Positions 14,750 through 22,685 of a DNA stretch of 27,097 nt are shown here, in pieces. The notes under the pieces are model-generated. The model worked only from the letters and a program-made list of their open reading frames with translations, did no database searches and was not told where the DNA came from. This stretch comes from JAXHUH01 sp034211175 (GTDB taxonomy: Bacteria; Actinomycetota; Acidimicrobiia; Acidimicrobiales; CAIXPF01): the NCBI GenBank assembly GCA_034211175.1, contig JAXHUH010000284.1, forward strand, positions 1-27,097. The letters are read 5' to 3'. Each line of letters begins with the position of its first letter. The first letter of the stretch is position 1. The position numbers were made by a program, and so were the translations under genes.

Positions 14750-14805
14750 CGACGCGCTGTGCCGATGGGTAGTTTCTACCCGACCGAGATGTCGATCCTG
14801 CGTCG
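14750..14805 (-). promoter_or_regulatory. Candidate structured mRNA leader (three-way junction) before the CAP gene
   Basis: Read on the minus strand: CGACGC (14805-14800) can pair with GCGTCG (14755-14750), enclosing two hairpins: GATCG/CGGTC (14797-14793 with 14786-14782, one wobble) and the perfect GGGTAG-AAA-CTACCC (14781-14767). The outer stem would end four bases before the ATG at 14745. The rest of the upstream gap, 14806-14967, holds no gene I can support. No known riboswitch core was recognised. Confidence 0.35.
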
Positions 14806-14967
14806 CTGACCAGGTATTTCATGACGGTTTCGTCGGCGGATGGTCACCTGTTCGCTGCACACGCGCGGCGACCTGGACGAATCCCGATCAGCGGCGCAAC
14901 CACTTCGTCACACGGTTCGTGCACGTTCCGTGAGGATCACGCCCCCACGACCCAGCTCCGTCCGGGT

Positions 14968-15465
14968 TCAACCCGAGGGTTCGAGCTCGATGCCGCACGA
15001 GGCCTCGGCGTAGTCGACGACCCGGTCGCTGGCCATGGCGTACGCGGCGCGCCGGGTCTCCACCTCGGCCCGGGCCTCCGCCGCCGCGGCGCCCTCACCG
15101 CCGAGGTCGCCCTCGGCCTCGATCGCGTCGTGGAGCACGGCCACGGTCTCGACCATCGTGTGCACGTCGTCGGCCACGTCGCCCGGTGCGACCTCCTCGA
15201 CGTTCGCGAGCCGCCGCACGACCCCGGCGAGCACGTCGGCGTCGGGGCCGGCGCTGTCGATCTGCTCCTTGCTGGTGATGACCGGGACCTCGCGCAGGCG
15301 CTCGCAGAACGCCACGAGGTCACCGTCGTCGTCGCCCGAGCACGAGGCCACCAGCAGTGCCAGCGTGACGACCGCGGCCGTCGGCACGGCACGCAGCACG
15401 CGTCGTTGCCGGGCCGATGCCGCACCCGTCGTGCCCCGCCCCCCGGGACCGCCGCCCCGCCGCAT
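14968..15465 (-). CDS. Small lipoprotein of unknown function
   Basis: A 165-residue protein with a basic N terminus (RQRRVLR), a hydrophobic segment and a clear lipobox LLVASC with Cys at 42, followed by an acidic SGDDDGD spacer. The mature part is helical and acidic, with Cys at about 54 and 157 that could form a disulfide. I recognise no family. The ATG at 15465 starts five bases after the stop of the upstream rpe gene, so the two are probably cotranscribed and translationally coupled. No clear ribosome binding site is visible, which fits coupling. Confidence 0.82.
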   Translation of the reverse strand: MRRGGGPGGRGTTGAASARQRRVLRAVPTAAVVTLALLVASCSGDDDGDLVAFCERLREVPVITSKEQIDSAGPDADVLAGVVRRLANVEEVAPGDVADDVHTMVETVAVLHDAIEAEGDLGGEGAAAAEARAEVETRRAAYAMASDRVVDYAEASCGIELEPSG

Positions 15466-15470
15466 GGTGA

Positions 15471-16178
15471 TCAGGTCGCGGACTCCGTCGAGCGCAGCGC
15501 CTCGTGGGCCCGGGTGCGGAGCTCGTCGATGGCGTGGCCGATGCCCTCGGGGTCCTTGAACAGCGCGCTGCCCGCCACCAGCGACCGCGCCCCGGCCACC
15601 ACCGCGCCGCCGACCGTGGACGTGCTGACCCCGCCGTCGATCTCGATGGCGATCGGCCGGCCCGAGTCGCGGATCATCGCCGCGACCTCGGCGATCTTGG
15701 GCTCCATCGTCGCCAGGTAGCTCTGGCCGCCGAAGCCGGGGTTGACCGTCATCACGAGCACGAGGTCGACGAGGTCGAGGACGTGGGCGACGGCGGACGC
15801 CGGGGTCGCGGGGTTGAGCGCCACCGCGGCCCGACCGCCGGCATCGGCGACGGCACCGAGCGCGGAGTGGAGGTGACGGCACGCCTCCGCGTGGACGATG
15901 ACGAGCTCGCAGCCGGCGTCGACGTACTGGCCGACGGTCGGCTCGGGCTCCTCGATCATCAGGTGGGCCTCGAACGGCAGGTTCGTGGCGCCCCGGTTGG
16001 CCTCGATGACCGATGCGCCGAACGTCAGGTTGGGGACGAAGTGGTTGTCCATGACGTCCCACTGGATCCGGTCGGCGCCGCCGTCGGTGAGCGCGCGGCA
16101 GTCCTCACCGAGGCGGGAGAAGTCCGCGGGGAGGACGGAGGGGACGATGGCGATGTCGGAGGGTGAGAGCGAGCCCAT
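15471..16178 (-). CDS. rpe: Ribulose-phosphate 3-epimerase
   Basis: A 235-residue TIM-barrel enzyme that interconverts ribulose 5-phosphate and xylulose 5-phosphate in the pentose phosphate pathway. Signatures in order: IVPSVLPADFSRLGED (the Ser and catalytic Asp region), WDVMDNHFVPNLTFG (metal-binding Asp and His), EAHLMIEEPE, VIVHAEA, VMTVNPGFGGQSYL and IEIDGGVS (second catalytic Asp), then the phosphate-binding GSALFK. The length matches the family. ATG 16178 gives the normal N terminus; an upstream in-frame ATG at 16214 would add 12 residues. It faces a divergent methyltransferase gene across 193 bases. Confidence 0.96.
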   Translation of the reverse strand: MGSLSPSDIAIVPSVLPADFSRLGEDCRALTDGGADRIQWDVMDNHFVPNLTFGASVIEANRGATNLPFEAHLMIEEPEPTVGQYVDAGCELVIVHAEACRHLHSALGAVADAGGRAAVALNPATPASAVAHVLDLVDLVLVMTVNPGFGGQSYLATMEPKIAEVAAMIRDSGRPIAIEIDGGVSTSTVGGAVVAGARSLVAGSALFKDPEGIGHAIDELRTRAHEALRSTESAT

Positions 16179-16356
16179 GTGCTGACCGGTCGGCGACGGT
16201 GTCGCGCCGAACATACCCGCCCGGGTCGGGCCCGACGCGCCACCGGCACGACCGGGTGCGGGGAGGCGCCGGACGACCACGCCCGGTCACGCAGCCTCCT
16301 CGGCCGCGGGATCACCCGGCCCGGCGGCACGGCGCCCGCGGCGGGCGGGTCGTCAC

Positions 16357-16362
16357 TACGAT
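16357..16362 (+). promoter_or_regulatory. Candidate -10 box, leaderless start
   Basis: TACGAT lies nine bases before the GTG at 16372, and no ribosome binding site is present in between. Confidence 0.35.
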
Positions 16363-16371
16363 CAACCACTC

Positions 16372-17655
16372 GTGTCCCGCCTCGAGCTGAGCATCGACCG
16401 CCTCGCCAACGGCGGGGACGGAGTGGCGCGCGACCCCGACGGTCGCGTCGTCTTCGTGCCCGGCGGTCTGCCCGGCGACCTGGTCGACGTCGTCATCGAG
16501 CGCGAGGCGAAGCGCTTCGCCCGCGCCCGGCTCGTCGGGGTGCCCCGCGCCGGGCCCGGCCGGATCGAACCACCGTGCCCGGAGGTCGCCGCCGGCTGCG
16601 GGGGCTGCGATCTCCAGCACGCGGCTCCCGACGCGCTGCGCACGTGGAAGCGCACGATCGTGGCCGACGCGCTCGCCCGCATCGGCGGCCTCCGCGACGT
16701 CACGGCCGACGACGTCGATCCCGGCCCCGATCTGGCGACCAGCGGGTTCCGGACGACGCTGCGCCTCGGTGTCCGCGACGGTCGAGCCGGCTACCGGCGT
16801 CGCAGGAGCCACGACGTCCTCACCGTCGGCGGGTGCCTGATCGCCCACCCGGGCCTCGAGGAGCTGATCAGGGACGGCCGTTACGGGTCGAGCACCGAGG
16901 TGGTGCTGCGGGTCAGCGCATCGACCGGGCGGCGGATGGTGGTGGCGACGCCGACCGCCGAGGGGGTCACCGTGCCCGACGACGTGCTCGTCGTCGGCGA
17001 CGACGAGCTCGACGCCGGCCGCGCCGCGCACCTCACCGACCGGGCCGGTGGCCGCGACTGGCGGATCTCGGCGCGCTCGTTCTTCCAGACCCGCGCCGAT
17101 GGCGCCGACGCGCTCGTCGCGACGGTGCGGGGTCACCTGCGCCACCTCCTGCGCGACTCGGTCGACGGGGCCACCGTCGTCGACGCCTACTGCGGGGTCG
17201 GGCTGCTGTCCGCCGCCGCGGCCGGCGCCCGCATCATCGGCGTCGAACGGTCGCCCGACGCGGCCGCCGACGCAGCTCACAACCTCGGGGTGGCGTTGCG
17301 CACCGCGGGCGACGCCTCCCCCCGGGCGGGTGCGGACACCACTACGGTCCTGCAGATGCCGTTCGAGGAGTGGGAGCCCGAACCCGCCGATGCGGTGATC
17401 GCCGATCCGTCGCGGGCGGGGCTCGGGGCCGCGGGCGTCGACCGCGTCGTCGGCACCGGTGCCCGTGCGGTCACGCTGGTGAGCTGCGACGCCGGGTCAC
17501 TCGGCCGCGACGCCCGCCTGCTGACCGATGCGGGGTACGCCCTGGTGGGCACCACGCTCGTCGATCTCTTCCCTCACACGGCGCACACCGAGGTGGTGAC
17601 CTCGTTCGCGGATCGCAACATCCGCGGGCGGGGTCTGCACCGAACCACGAGGTGA
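16372..17655 (+). CDS. TrmA/RlmC-RlmD-type RNA (uracil-5-)-methyltransferase with Fe-S cluster
   Basis: A 427-residue SAM-dependent enzyme. A TRAM domain (about 1-55: IDRLANGGDGVARDPDGRVV) precedes the Fe-S cluster ligands Cys69, Cys76, Cys79 and Cys155. In the Rossmann methyltransferase domain, motif I is VVDAYCGVGLLS, the SAM acidic residue is in GVERSP, and motif IV is ADPSRAGLG. The catalytic nucleophile is Cys372 in VSCDAGSLGRD, and the general base Glu is in HTEVVTSF. It methylates C5 of a uracil in rRNA or tRNA; which one cannot be told. First gene of a plus-strand run: the sigma factor starts three bases after its stop. GTG 16372 has no ribosome binding site. Confidence 0.93.
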   Translation: MSRLELSIDRLANGGDGVARDPDGRVVFVPGGLPGDLVDVVIEREAKRFARARLVGVPRAGPGRIEPPCPEVAAGCGGCDLQHAAPDALRTWKRTIVADALARIGGLRDVTADDVDPGPDLATSGFRTTLRLGVRDGRAGYRRRRSHDVLTVGGCLIAHPGLEELIRDGRYGSSTEVVLRVSASTGRRMVVATPTAEGVTVPDDVLVVGDDELDAGRAAHLTDRAGGRDWRISARSFFQTRADGADALVATVRGHLRHLLRDSVDGATVVDAYCGVGLLSAAAAGARIIGVERSPDAAADAAHNLGVALRTAGDASPRAGADTTTVLQMPFEEWEPEPADAVIADPSRAGLGAAGVDRVVGTGARAVTLVSCDAGSLGRDARLLTDAGYALVGTTLVDLFPHTAHTEVVTSFADRNIRGRGLHRTTR

Positions 17656-17658
17656 CCG

Positions 17659-18234
17659 ATGCCGTCCGCCCTCGAGCACACCCATGACTCCCAACTCCTC
17701 GTCCTCGTCGCCAGTGGCCGGCAGGACGCGCTCGCCGAGGTGTTCCGGCGCTACTCGGGCGCGGTCCACGGCCTCGCCCGGCGCCTCGTCACCGACGCCA
17801 CCCTCGCCGAGGAGGTCACCCAGGAGGTGTTCCTCCGCATCTGGAAGGCGCCCGAGCGCTTCGACCCGTCGCGGGGCTCGTTGCGCTCGTACCTCCTCGC
17901 TCAGTGCCACGGTCGGTCGATCGATCTCGTACGGTCCGAGTCGGCGCGCCGGCGACGGGAGGAGCGGGAGGGTGCCCGTCAACCACCCGAGCCACCGTCG
18001 ACGGTCGAGCAGGAGGTCCTGGGCGAGGCGCAGGCGTCCGACGTGCGCGCCGCGCTCGACGGGCTACCCGACGGCGAGCGCCGCCCGATCGAGCTCGCCT
18101 ACTTCGGTGGCCACACCTACCGGGAGGTCGCCGAGATGCTCGGCGAGCCCGAGGGCACGATCAAGAGCAGGATCCGCAAGGGCCTCAGCCGCATGCGGGC
18201 GGACCTGCACACCGTGCACGGAGGAGGGTCGTGA
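17659..18234 (+). CDS. ECF-type RNA polymerase sigma factor
   Basis: A 191-residue sigma-70 family protein. Region 2 (about 25-98) contains DALAEVFRRYSGAVHGLARR and EEVTQEVFLRIWK, followed by SYLLAQCHGRSIDLVR. A charged linker (about 100-120) leads to region 4 (about 128-185) with LPDGERRPIELAYFGGHTYR and GTIKSRIRKGLSRMR as the -35 recognition helix. It resembles SigK/SigL-like groups that are controlled by RskA-type anti-sigma factors, and such a gene follows directly with a GTGA overlap. ATG 17659 has GAGGTGA upstream, overlapping the stop of the preceding gene. Confidence 0.95.
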   Translation: MPSALEHTHDSQLLVLVASGRQDALAEVFRRYSGAVHGLARRLVTDATLAEEVTQEVFLRIWKAPERFDPSRGSLRSYLLAQCHGRSIDLVRSESARRRREEREGARQPPEPPSTVEQEVLGEAQASDVRAALDGLPDGERRPIELAYFGGHTYREVAEMLGEPEGTIKSRIRKGLSRMRADLHTVHGGGS

Positions 18235-19061
18235 GCAACCGACACCCTCGTGAGGAGCTGATGGAGCTGTTGGGTGCCTACGCGCTCGACGCCGTCGACG
18301 ATGACGAGCGGGCTGCGATCGACGAGCTGCTCGACACGGACGCCGACGCCCGCGCGGAGCTGGCCCGGTTCCGGGAGGCGACCGATCGGCTCGCCGGCCC
18401 CGACGTCGCGCCCCCGCCCGGCCTGTGGGAAGGCCTCGCCGCCCGCCTCGGCGAGGACGGCCCGACCGCGCTCGGAAGGGAGTCACCCCCGGTCGTGGTC
18501 GATGACGAGCACGACCGGGACGACGACACCGGACCGGTGGATGGCCCGGGAACAGGCGCACAGGACGATCGCTCGAACGTGACGCAGTTCCCGGCAGCAT
18601 CCCCCTTCCCCGGACGGCCAGGTCGCAAACCGTTCCCGACGCTCGCCGCGGCCGCCGCGGTGGTCGTGATCGCGCTCGTCGGCGCCGCTGTCGTGCTGCT
18701 GCGCGACGATGCCGCGCCGGCGACGATCGACCAGCTCGCACAGAGTGCGCTCGCCGACGGGGACCACGAGGTCGTCGACCTCGTCGTCGACGACCGGCTG
18801 ATCGCCCAGATCGCGTTCGACGCGTCCGGCGCCGGCTACTTCGTCGGTGGCGAGCTCGAGCCGTTGGCGGCCGACCGCACATACCAGCTGTGGGGTGTCG
18901 AGGGTGAGCAGGTCATCTCCCTCGGCGTGCTCGGCAGTGAGCCGTCGGCGTTCGCGTTCCACTCCGATGGCGCGGTCGACGCGTTCGTCCTCACCGACGA
19001 GCGCGCGGGCGGCGTCGGCCAGAGCGAAGGGGAGCTCGTGGCGCAGGTCAGCCTGGCCTGA
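18231..19061 (+). CDS. RskA-type membrane anti-sigma factor
   Basis: A 276-residue single-pass membrane protein. The N-terminal cytoplasmic domain (about 1-60) has the ELLGAYALDAVDDDERAAIDELL pattern of the RskA family; the zinc-binding HxxxCxxC motif of ZAS domains is missing. An acidic, disordered linker (about 80-130) leads to a transmembrane helix (about 134-160). The extracytoplasmic RskA C-terminal domain contains YQLWGVEGEQVISLGVLG and ends AQVSLA. It should bind and hold the adjacent sigma factor until released by proteolysis. The GTG start overlaps the sigma stop as GTGA, with GGAGGAGG directly upstream, giving strong coupled translation. ATG-like starts further upstream lie inside the sigma gene. 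Confidence 0.93.
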   Translation: MSNRHPREELMELLGAYALDAVDDDERAAIDELLDTDADARAELARFREATDRLAGPDVAPPPGLWEGLAARLGEDGPTALGRESPPVVVDDEHDRDDDTGPVDGPGTGAQDDRSNVTQFPAASPFPGRPGRKPFPTLAAAAAVVVIALVGAAVVLLRDDAAPATIDQLAQSALADGDHEVVDLVVDDRLIAQIAFDASGAGYFVGGELEPLAADRTYQLWGVEGEQVISLGVLGSEPSAFAFHSDGAVDAFVLTDERAGGVGQSEGELVAQVSLA

Positions 19062-19101
19062 TTCGCCGAATTGGTGAAGCGCCATACCCGAATGGCCGCT
19101 C

Positions 19102-19107
19102 TACCCT
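19102..19107 (+). promoter_or_regulatory. Candidate -10 box, leaderless start
   Basis: TACCCT is nine bases before the ATG at 19117. There is no ribosome binding site, and no convincing -35 at 16-19 bases. Confidence 0.35.
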
Positions 19108-19116
19108 GAAGCCGAC

Positions 19117-20133
19117 ATGCGCGCCTCGAACCCCACGGTGCGGCGGCCGTCGAGGCTCCGGGTTGTGCTGGGTCTGATCGCCGCGCTGTCCTTCTCCGCC
19201 GGTTTCGCCACCTCGCGCCTCGGCGACAACCGTCGCCCGGACATCGCGCAGCCGCCCGAGGTGTCGGTCACGCCGCTGCCCCAGGCGCCGAGCTCGGGCC
19301 CGCCGATCGAACGGTCGACGACCACCGTCGCAGCGACGGTGCAGGCCACGGTGCCGACATCGTCGACCACCGAGGCCGCACCCGAGCCCGCCTTCCCGAA
19401 CGCGTCGTCGACCGGCGTCGATCCGGACGCGTCGCTGATCCTCGTCGAGAGCCGCGACCGACCGCTCATCGTCACCGAGGACCTCGACGGCATCAGCTAC
19501 ACCGGCAACATCGAGATCGGCGCCGACGGCGTGACCATCTCGAACTCGCGCATCGTCGCGACGACGCTCAACGCCGCCGTCTGGAACCGCAACGGGCACA
19601 GCAACGTCACCATCCGCGACAGCACGATCATCTGCTTCCGCGAGGGCGAGCCGGGCGCCGCCGGGGTCGCGGGCATCCAGAACGTGTTCGGCAACGACAT
19701 CTCCGGCTGCGCCGACGGGATCAAGGCCGGCGGCGGTGCGCACATCCGCGGCAACTACATCCACGACCTCGGCTTCGGCGAGGCGACCCACAACGACGGC
19801 ATCCAGATCCAGGCCGGCGACGACATCCGCATCGTCAACAACACGATCATCACCTACACCGACGACCCGGCCGTCCGTCAGGCCAACGCCGGCGTGTTCG
19901 CCCAGGCCGAGTCGGGGCCGATCCGGCGGCTGACCATCGCCAACAACTACGTCGACGGGTTCGGGTTCAGCCTGCGCATCCGGGGCGAGCGGCTGAGCGA
20001 CAGCAAGATCGTGGACAACGTGATCGGGCCCGGCCACTTCTTCGGTGCGCTGCTCGTCGACGGCGGGGCCGAGAACCCCGCGAACAACAACCTCGTCGGC
20101 AACAACTACCGCCCCGACGGCTCGCTCATCTGA
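19117..20133 (+). CDS. Exported right-handed parallel beta-helix protein (paralog 1)
   Basis: A 338-residue protein with a signal peptide or N-terminal anchor (VVLGLIAALSFSAGFATS, about 16-33), a Thr/Ser/Ala-rich linker (about 48-90) and a beta-helix (about 105-335). The helix shows repeated inward-facing Asn/Ile/Val rungs: GVTISNSRIV, NVTIRDSTII, DISGCADGIKAGG, IRGNYIHDLGF, HNDGIQIQAGDDIRIVNNTI, LTIANNYVDGFGF and KIVDNVIG. The Asn ladders and HNDGIQIQ motif resemble pectate-lyase-like and inverting carbohydrate-binding beta-helix proteins, but I see no clear lyase Asp/Arg/Lys triad. The substrate is unknown; a cell-surface polysaccharide is a reasonable guess. The next gene is its duplicate. 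It lies 55 bases after the anti-sigma gene and may have its own promoter. Confidence 0.88.
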   Translation: MRASNPTVRRPSRLRVVLGLIAALSFSAGFATSRLGDNRRPDIAQPPEVSVTPLPQAPSSGPPIERSTTTVAATVQATVPTSSTTEAAPEPAFPNASSTGVDPDASLILVESRDRPLIVTEDLDGISYTGNIEIGADGVTISNSRIVATTLNAAVWNRNGHSNVTIRDSTIICFREGEPGAAGVAGIQNVFGNDISGCADGIKAGGGAHIRGNYIHDLGFGEATHNDGIQIQAGDDIRIVNNTIITYTDDPAVRQANAGVFAQAESGPIRRLTIANNYVDGFGFSLRIRGERLSDSKIVDNVIGPGHFFGALLVDGGAENPANNNLVGNNYRPDGSLI

Positions 20134-20195
20134 GCGCGGCGGGCGTTCCGGCGGGCCGCCCGTCACCCGACCGACGCTTGGGCGCCACGGCTCCC

Positions 20196-20201
20196 TAGCC
20201 T
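20196..20201 (+). promoter_or_regulatory. Candidate -10 box, leaderless start
   Basis: TAGCCT is ten bases before the ATG at 20212; no ribosome binding site lies in between. Confidence 0.3.
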
Positions 20202-20211
20202 GGCCCTCGCC

Positions 20212-21204
20212 ATGAGTAGCGATGTTCGGTCTCCGGTGGCCTGGTGGCGGGACCCGAGGGTCATCGCCGGCGCGGTGGTCGCCGTCGTCGTCCTGGTCGT
20301 CGTCATCGGCTTCGTGCTGAGCCGCGGCGGCGACGAGGAGGCGGCCCCGACGACCACGTCGACGACGCCGCCGACGACCGCGGCCCCCACGACCACCACC
20401 ATCCTCGACACGTTCGAGCTGCCCGCCGAGCTCGTCAGCCGGTTCCCCGACGGCTCCTCGGCCGGGGTGGCGCCCGACGCGCAGCTCGACGAGATCGAAC
20501 CGACCGACGGCGACGTCCTGAAGGTCACCGAGGACCTCGACGGCGTCATGTTCCGGGGCGAGGAGGTCGAGGTCGCGGCCGACGGCGTGACGATCTCCAA
20601 CTCCTACATCGTCGTGACCTCCCTCAACTCGGCGGTGTGGAACCGCGAGGGCTTCGCCGACACGACGATCGAGAACAGCACGATCGTGTGCGAGCCGCCC
20701 GATGGGCAGGACCCGGGCGCAGCCGGCGTCACCGGTGTGGCGACCATCGTCGGCAACGACATCTCCGGCTGCGCCGACGGGATCAAGGCCGGAGACGGCG
20801 CCGTCATCGAGGGCAACTACATCCACGACCTCGGCTTCGGGCCCGACACCCACAACGACGGCATCCAGATCCAGGCCGGCGAGAACATCACGATCACCGG
20901 GAACACGATCGTGACGTTCACCGACGACCCGGAGACGAAGCAGGCGAACGCCGGGGTGTTCGCCCAGTCCGAGTCCGGCCCGATCGACAACCTGGTCGTG
21001 TCGGACAACTACGTCGACGGGTTCGGGTTCAGCCTGCGGTTCAACGGCGACGACGTCCGCAACTCGAAGATGACGGGCAACATCATCGGTCCCGGCGCCT
21101 ACTGGGGTGCGCTCCTCGTGGCCGACGGCGCCGAGCAGGCCGCCAACAACAACGTCTGGCGCGCCGAGAACGAGACGACCGACGGCGAGGTCATCGAGGG
21201 CTGA
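20212..21204 (+). CDS. Membrane-anchored parallel beta-helix protein (paralog 2)
   Basis: A 330-residue protein. A short cytoplasmic start with WWRDPR precedes a transmembrane anchor (VIAGAVVAVVVLVVVIGFVL, about 17-36). A Thr/Pro-rich linker (about 44-62) leads to a beta-helix (about 95-325) closely similar to its upstream neighbour: TEDLDG, DGVTISNSYIV, NDISGCADGIKAGDGA, GNYIHDLGFG, HNDGIQIQAGENITITGNTI, NAGVFAQSESGPI, NYVDGFGFSLRF. The N-terminal halves are unrelated, so the duplicated copies seem to differ in anchoring: this one has a stable anchor without a cleavage site. No catalytic residues were identified with confidence. Confidence 0.88.
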   Translation: MSSDVRSPVAWWRDPRVIAGAVVAVVVLVVVIGFVLSRGGDEEAAPTTTSTTPPTTAAPTTTTILDTFELPAELVSRFPDGSSAGVAPDAQLDEIEPTDGDVLKVTEDLDGVMFRGEEVEVAADGVTISNSYIVVTSLNSAVWNREGFADTTIENSTIVCEPPDGQDPGAAGVTGVATIVGNDISGCADGIKAGDGAVIEGNYIHDLGFGPDTHNDGIQIQAGENITITGNTIVTFTDDPETKQANAGVFAQSESGPIDNLVVSDNYVDGFGFSLRFNGDDVRNSKMTGNIIGPGAYWGALLVADGAEQAANNNVWRAENETTDGEVIEG

Positions 21205-21239
21205 ACGTCCAGCTCGCCGCCGGTGGGATCGCCTCATCG

Positions 21240-21902
21240 ATGACGTGCAGCGTGGACCGAACATGGGTAGGGCCCCGGCTCGTGCGTACTCGACAGGACG
21301 TGACCACCGACCTCGGGCACCTGCCGTCGCAGCAGGGCGATGCCGTGCGACGCGCCGTCAGGGCCGGCCGCGCCGTCGGCCGACCCGATGGTGACGTCGA
21401 TCGCCACCTCGCCGTGCTGGCCGCCGAGTACGCCGCCACGACCCATCGCCGGGTGGTCGTGCTCGGCATGCGGGTGCTCGGCCCGCTGTGCCTCGCGCTG
21501 GTGGTGGCGTCGTCGTGGACGTTGACCCGCGACGGCGACGACCTCGACTTCGGTGCCTCACTCGGCATCGGCGTCGCCACGTTCACCCTCTTCGGCGCCG
21601 TCCTGTGGGCCGTCGTGCTCCGACCGTTGGTGGCGGCCCGGCGGGCCAACCTGCGCGCCGCCGGCCGGTCCGGGACCGCCCCCGTCGGCCGCGACGGTGC
21701 GCACTGGACGTTGGCGTGGATCGCCGCGTGGTGCGTCGCCTCGGTGGTCGGTGCCGGCTTCAGCGCGCTCGGGGTGACCGTGGCCGGTTCCGTGGCCTTC
21801 GCCGCATGGGTGACGACGCTCTGGATCACCAAGCGCGCCATCGACACCGTGGTGATCGGCGACGAGCTGACGCCGTCCGGGACCGCACCCGGCGGGGCGT
21901 GA
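21240..21902 (+). CDS. Multi-pass membrane protein of unknown function
   Basis: About 220 residues. A hydrophilic N-terminal third (contains LPSQQGDAVRRAVRAGRAVG and a DRHLAVLAAEYAATTHRR helix) is followed by four predicted membrane segments: about 82-101 (VVLGMRVLGPLCLALVVASS), 115-135 (LGIGVATFTLFGAVLWAVVL), 160-180 (LAWIAAWCVASVVGAGFSAL) and 182-197 (VTVAGSVAFAAWVTTL). I do not recognise the family. The start is uncertain: ATG 21240, GTG 21282 and GTG 21300 are all in frame, and none has a convincing ribosome binding site. It is convergent with the methyltransferase gene that ends 25 bases further on. Confidence 0.65.
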   Translation: MTCSVDRTWVGPRLVRTRQDVTTDLGHLPSQQGDAVRRAVRAGRAVGRPDGDVDRHLAVLAAEYAATTHRRVVVLGMRVLGPLCLALVVASSWTLTRDGDDLDFGASLGIGVATFTLFGAVLWAVVLRPLVAARRANLRAAGRSGTAPVGRDGAHWTLAWIAAWCVASVVGAGFSALGVTVAGSVAFAAWVTTLWITKRAIDTVVIGDELTPSGTAPGGA

Positions 21903-21926
21903 GCCCGACACCGGTCTGCGGCCGGC

Positions 21927-22685
21927 TCAGGCGGTGCGCCGGCGGGTGATCTCGTAGGCGACGAGCGTGGCGGCGCACGCCACGTTGAGTGACTCGACGC
22001 CGGCCGCCAGGGGGATCGAACGGTAGGCGCCGACCCGCTCGCGGGCCTCGGGGGACAGGCCGGAGGCCTCGTTGCCGACGACGAACGCGACCCGTTCCGG
22101 CAGCGGCGCCGCGAACAGGTCGACGGCGTCGGGGTGGGTGTCGAGCCCGACGATCTCGAAGCGCTCGTCGGCCAGGGCGTCGAGCGCCTCCGCCGTGGTC
22201 GCGGACCGCACGATCGGCGAGCGGAACGCCACCCCGGCCGATGCCTTGATGACGAGCGGCCCGAGCTCGGCGGTGCCCGCTTCCGGCACGACGACGCCCT
22301 CGATGCCGGCCGCGGTCGCGGAGCGCAGCACCATGCCCACGTTCGCCGGGGTCGTCACCCCGTCGAGCACGAGCACCGCCGTCCGATGGGCCCGCCCGCC
22401 GCGCCGACGTTCGCAGAACTCGCCCAACCCGGCCAGGTTGGGGGCGATCACGTCGGCGACGACGCCCTGGTGACGGCTCGTGCGGGCCACGGCGTTGAGC
22501 CGGCTCTCGCGGGTGCGCTCGATCGTCACGCCCCGCCGCTTCGCCTCGGTGAGCACCGGTTCGAGCGCCGGCCCGCGGGCGTCGTCGGCGACGAGCACCT
22601 TGGCGATGCGCAGCTCAGGGTCACGCAGCGCCTCGAGGACGGGCTTGCGGCCGTGGACGGCCAGGTAGCGGTTGCGGGGGTTCAC
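21927..22685 (-). CDS. TrmH/SpoU family RNA 2'-O-methyltransferase (RlmB-like)
   Basis: A 252-residue knotted methyltransferase. The N-terminal L30e-like RNA-binding domain (about 1-85) opens YLAVHGRKPVLEALRDPEL. The SPOUT domain carries motif 1 VLDGVTTPANVGMVLRSA (Asn and Arg), motif 2 FVVGNEASGLSPEA (Asn, Glu) and motif 3 IPLAAGVESLNVACAATL (Ser-Leu-Asn), which form the trefoil knot and SAM site. The VHGRKPVLEAL start resembles RlmB, which methylates a guanosine in 23S rRNA, but the target cannot be set from sequence. The GTG start overlaps the stop of the acyl-CoA ligase gene as GTGA, so the two are translationally coupled, although functionally they look unrelated. Confidence 0.93.
   Translation of the reverse strand: MNPRNRYLAVHGRKPVLEALRDPELRIAKVLVADDARGPALEPVLTEAKRRGVTIERTRESRLNAVARTSRHQGVVADVIAPNLAGLGEFCERRRGGRAHRTAVLVLDGVTTPANVGMVLRSATAAGIEGVVVPEAGTAELGPLVIKASAGVAFRSPIVRSATTAEALDALADERFEIVGLDTHPDAVDLFAAPLPERVAFVVGNEASGLSPEARERVGAYRSIPLAAGVESLNVACAATLVAYEITRRRTA

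Noticed and set aside
14750..14967. c-di-AMP (ydaO) or c-di-GMP riboswitch before the CAP gene
   Set aside because: These switches precede cell-wall genes in actinobacteria, but their conserved core sequences could not be found; only an unassigned three-way junction can be supported.
14968..16062. A 364-codon minus-strand frame covering part of rpe and the small lipoprotein
   Set aside because: Its first half is an off-frame reading of rpe; only the last 165 codons, from the ATG at 15465, form a believable lipoprotein.
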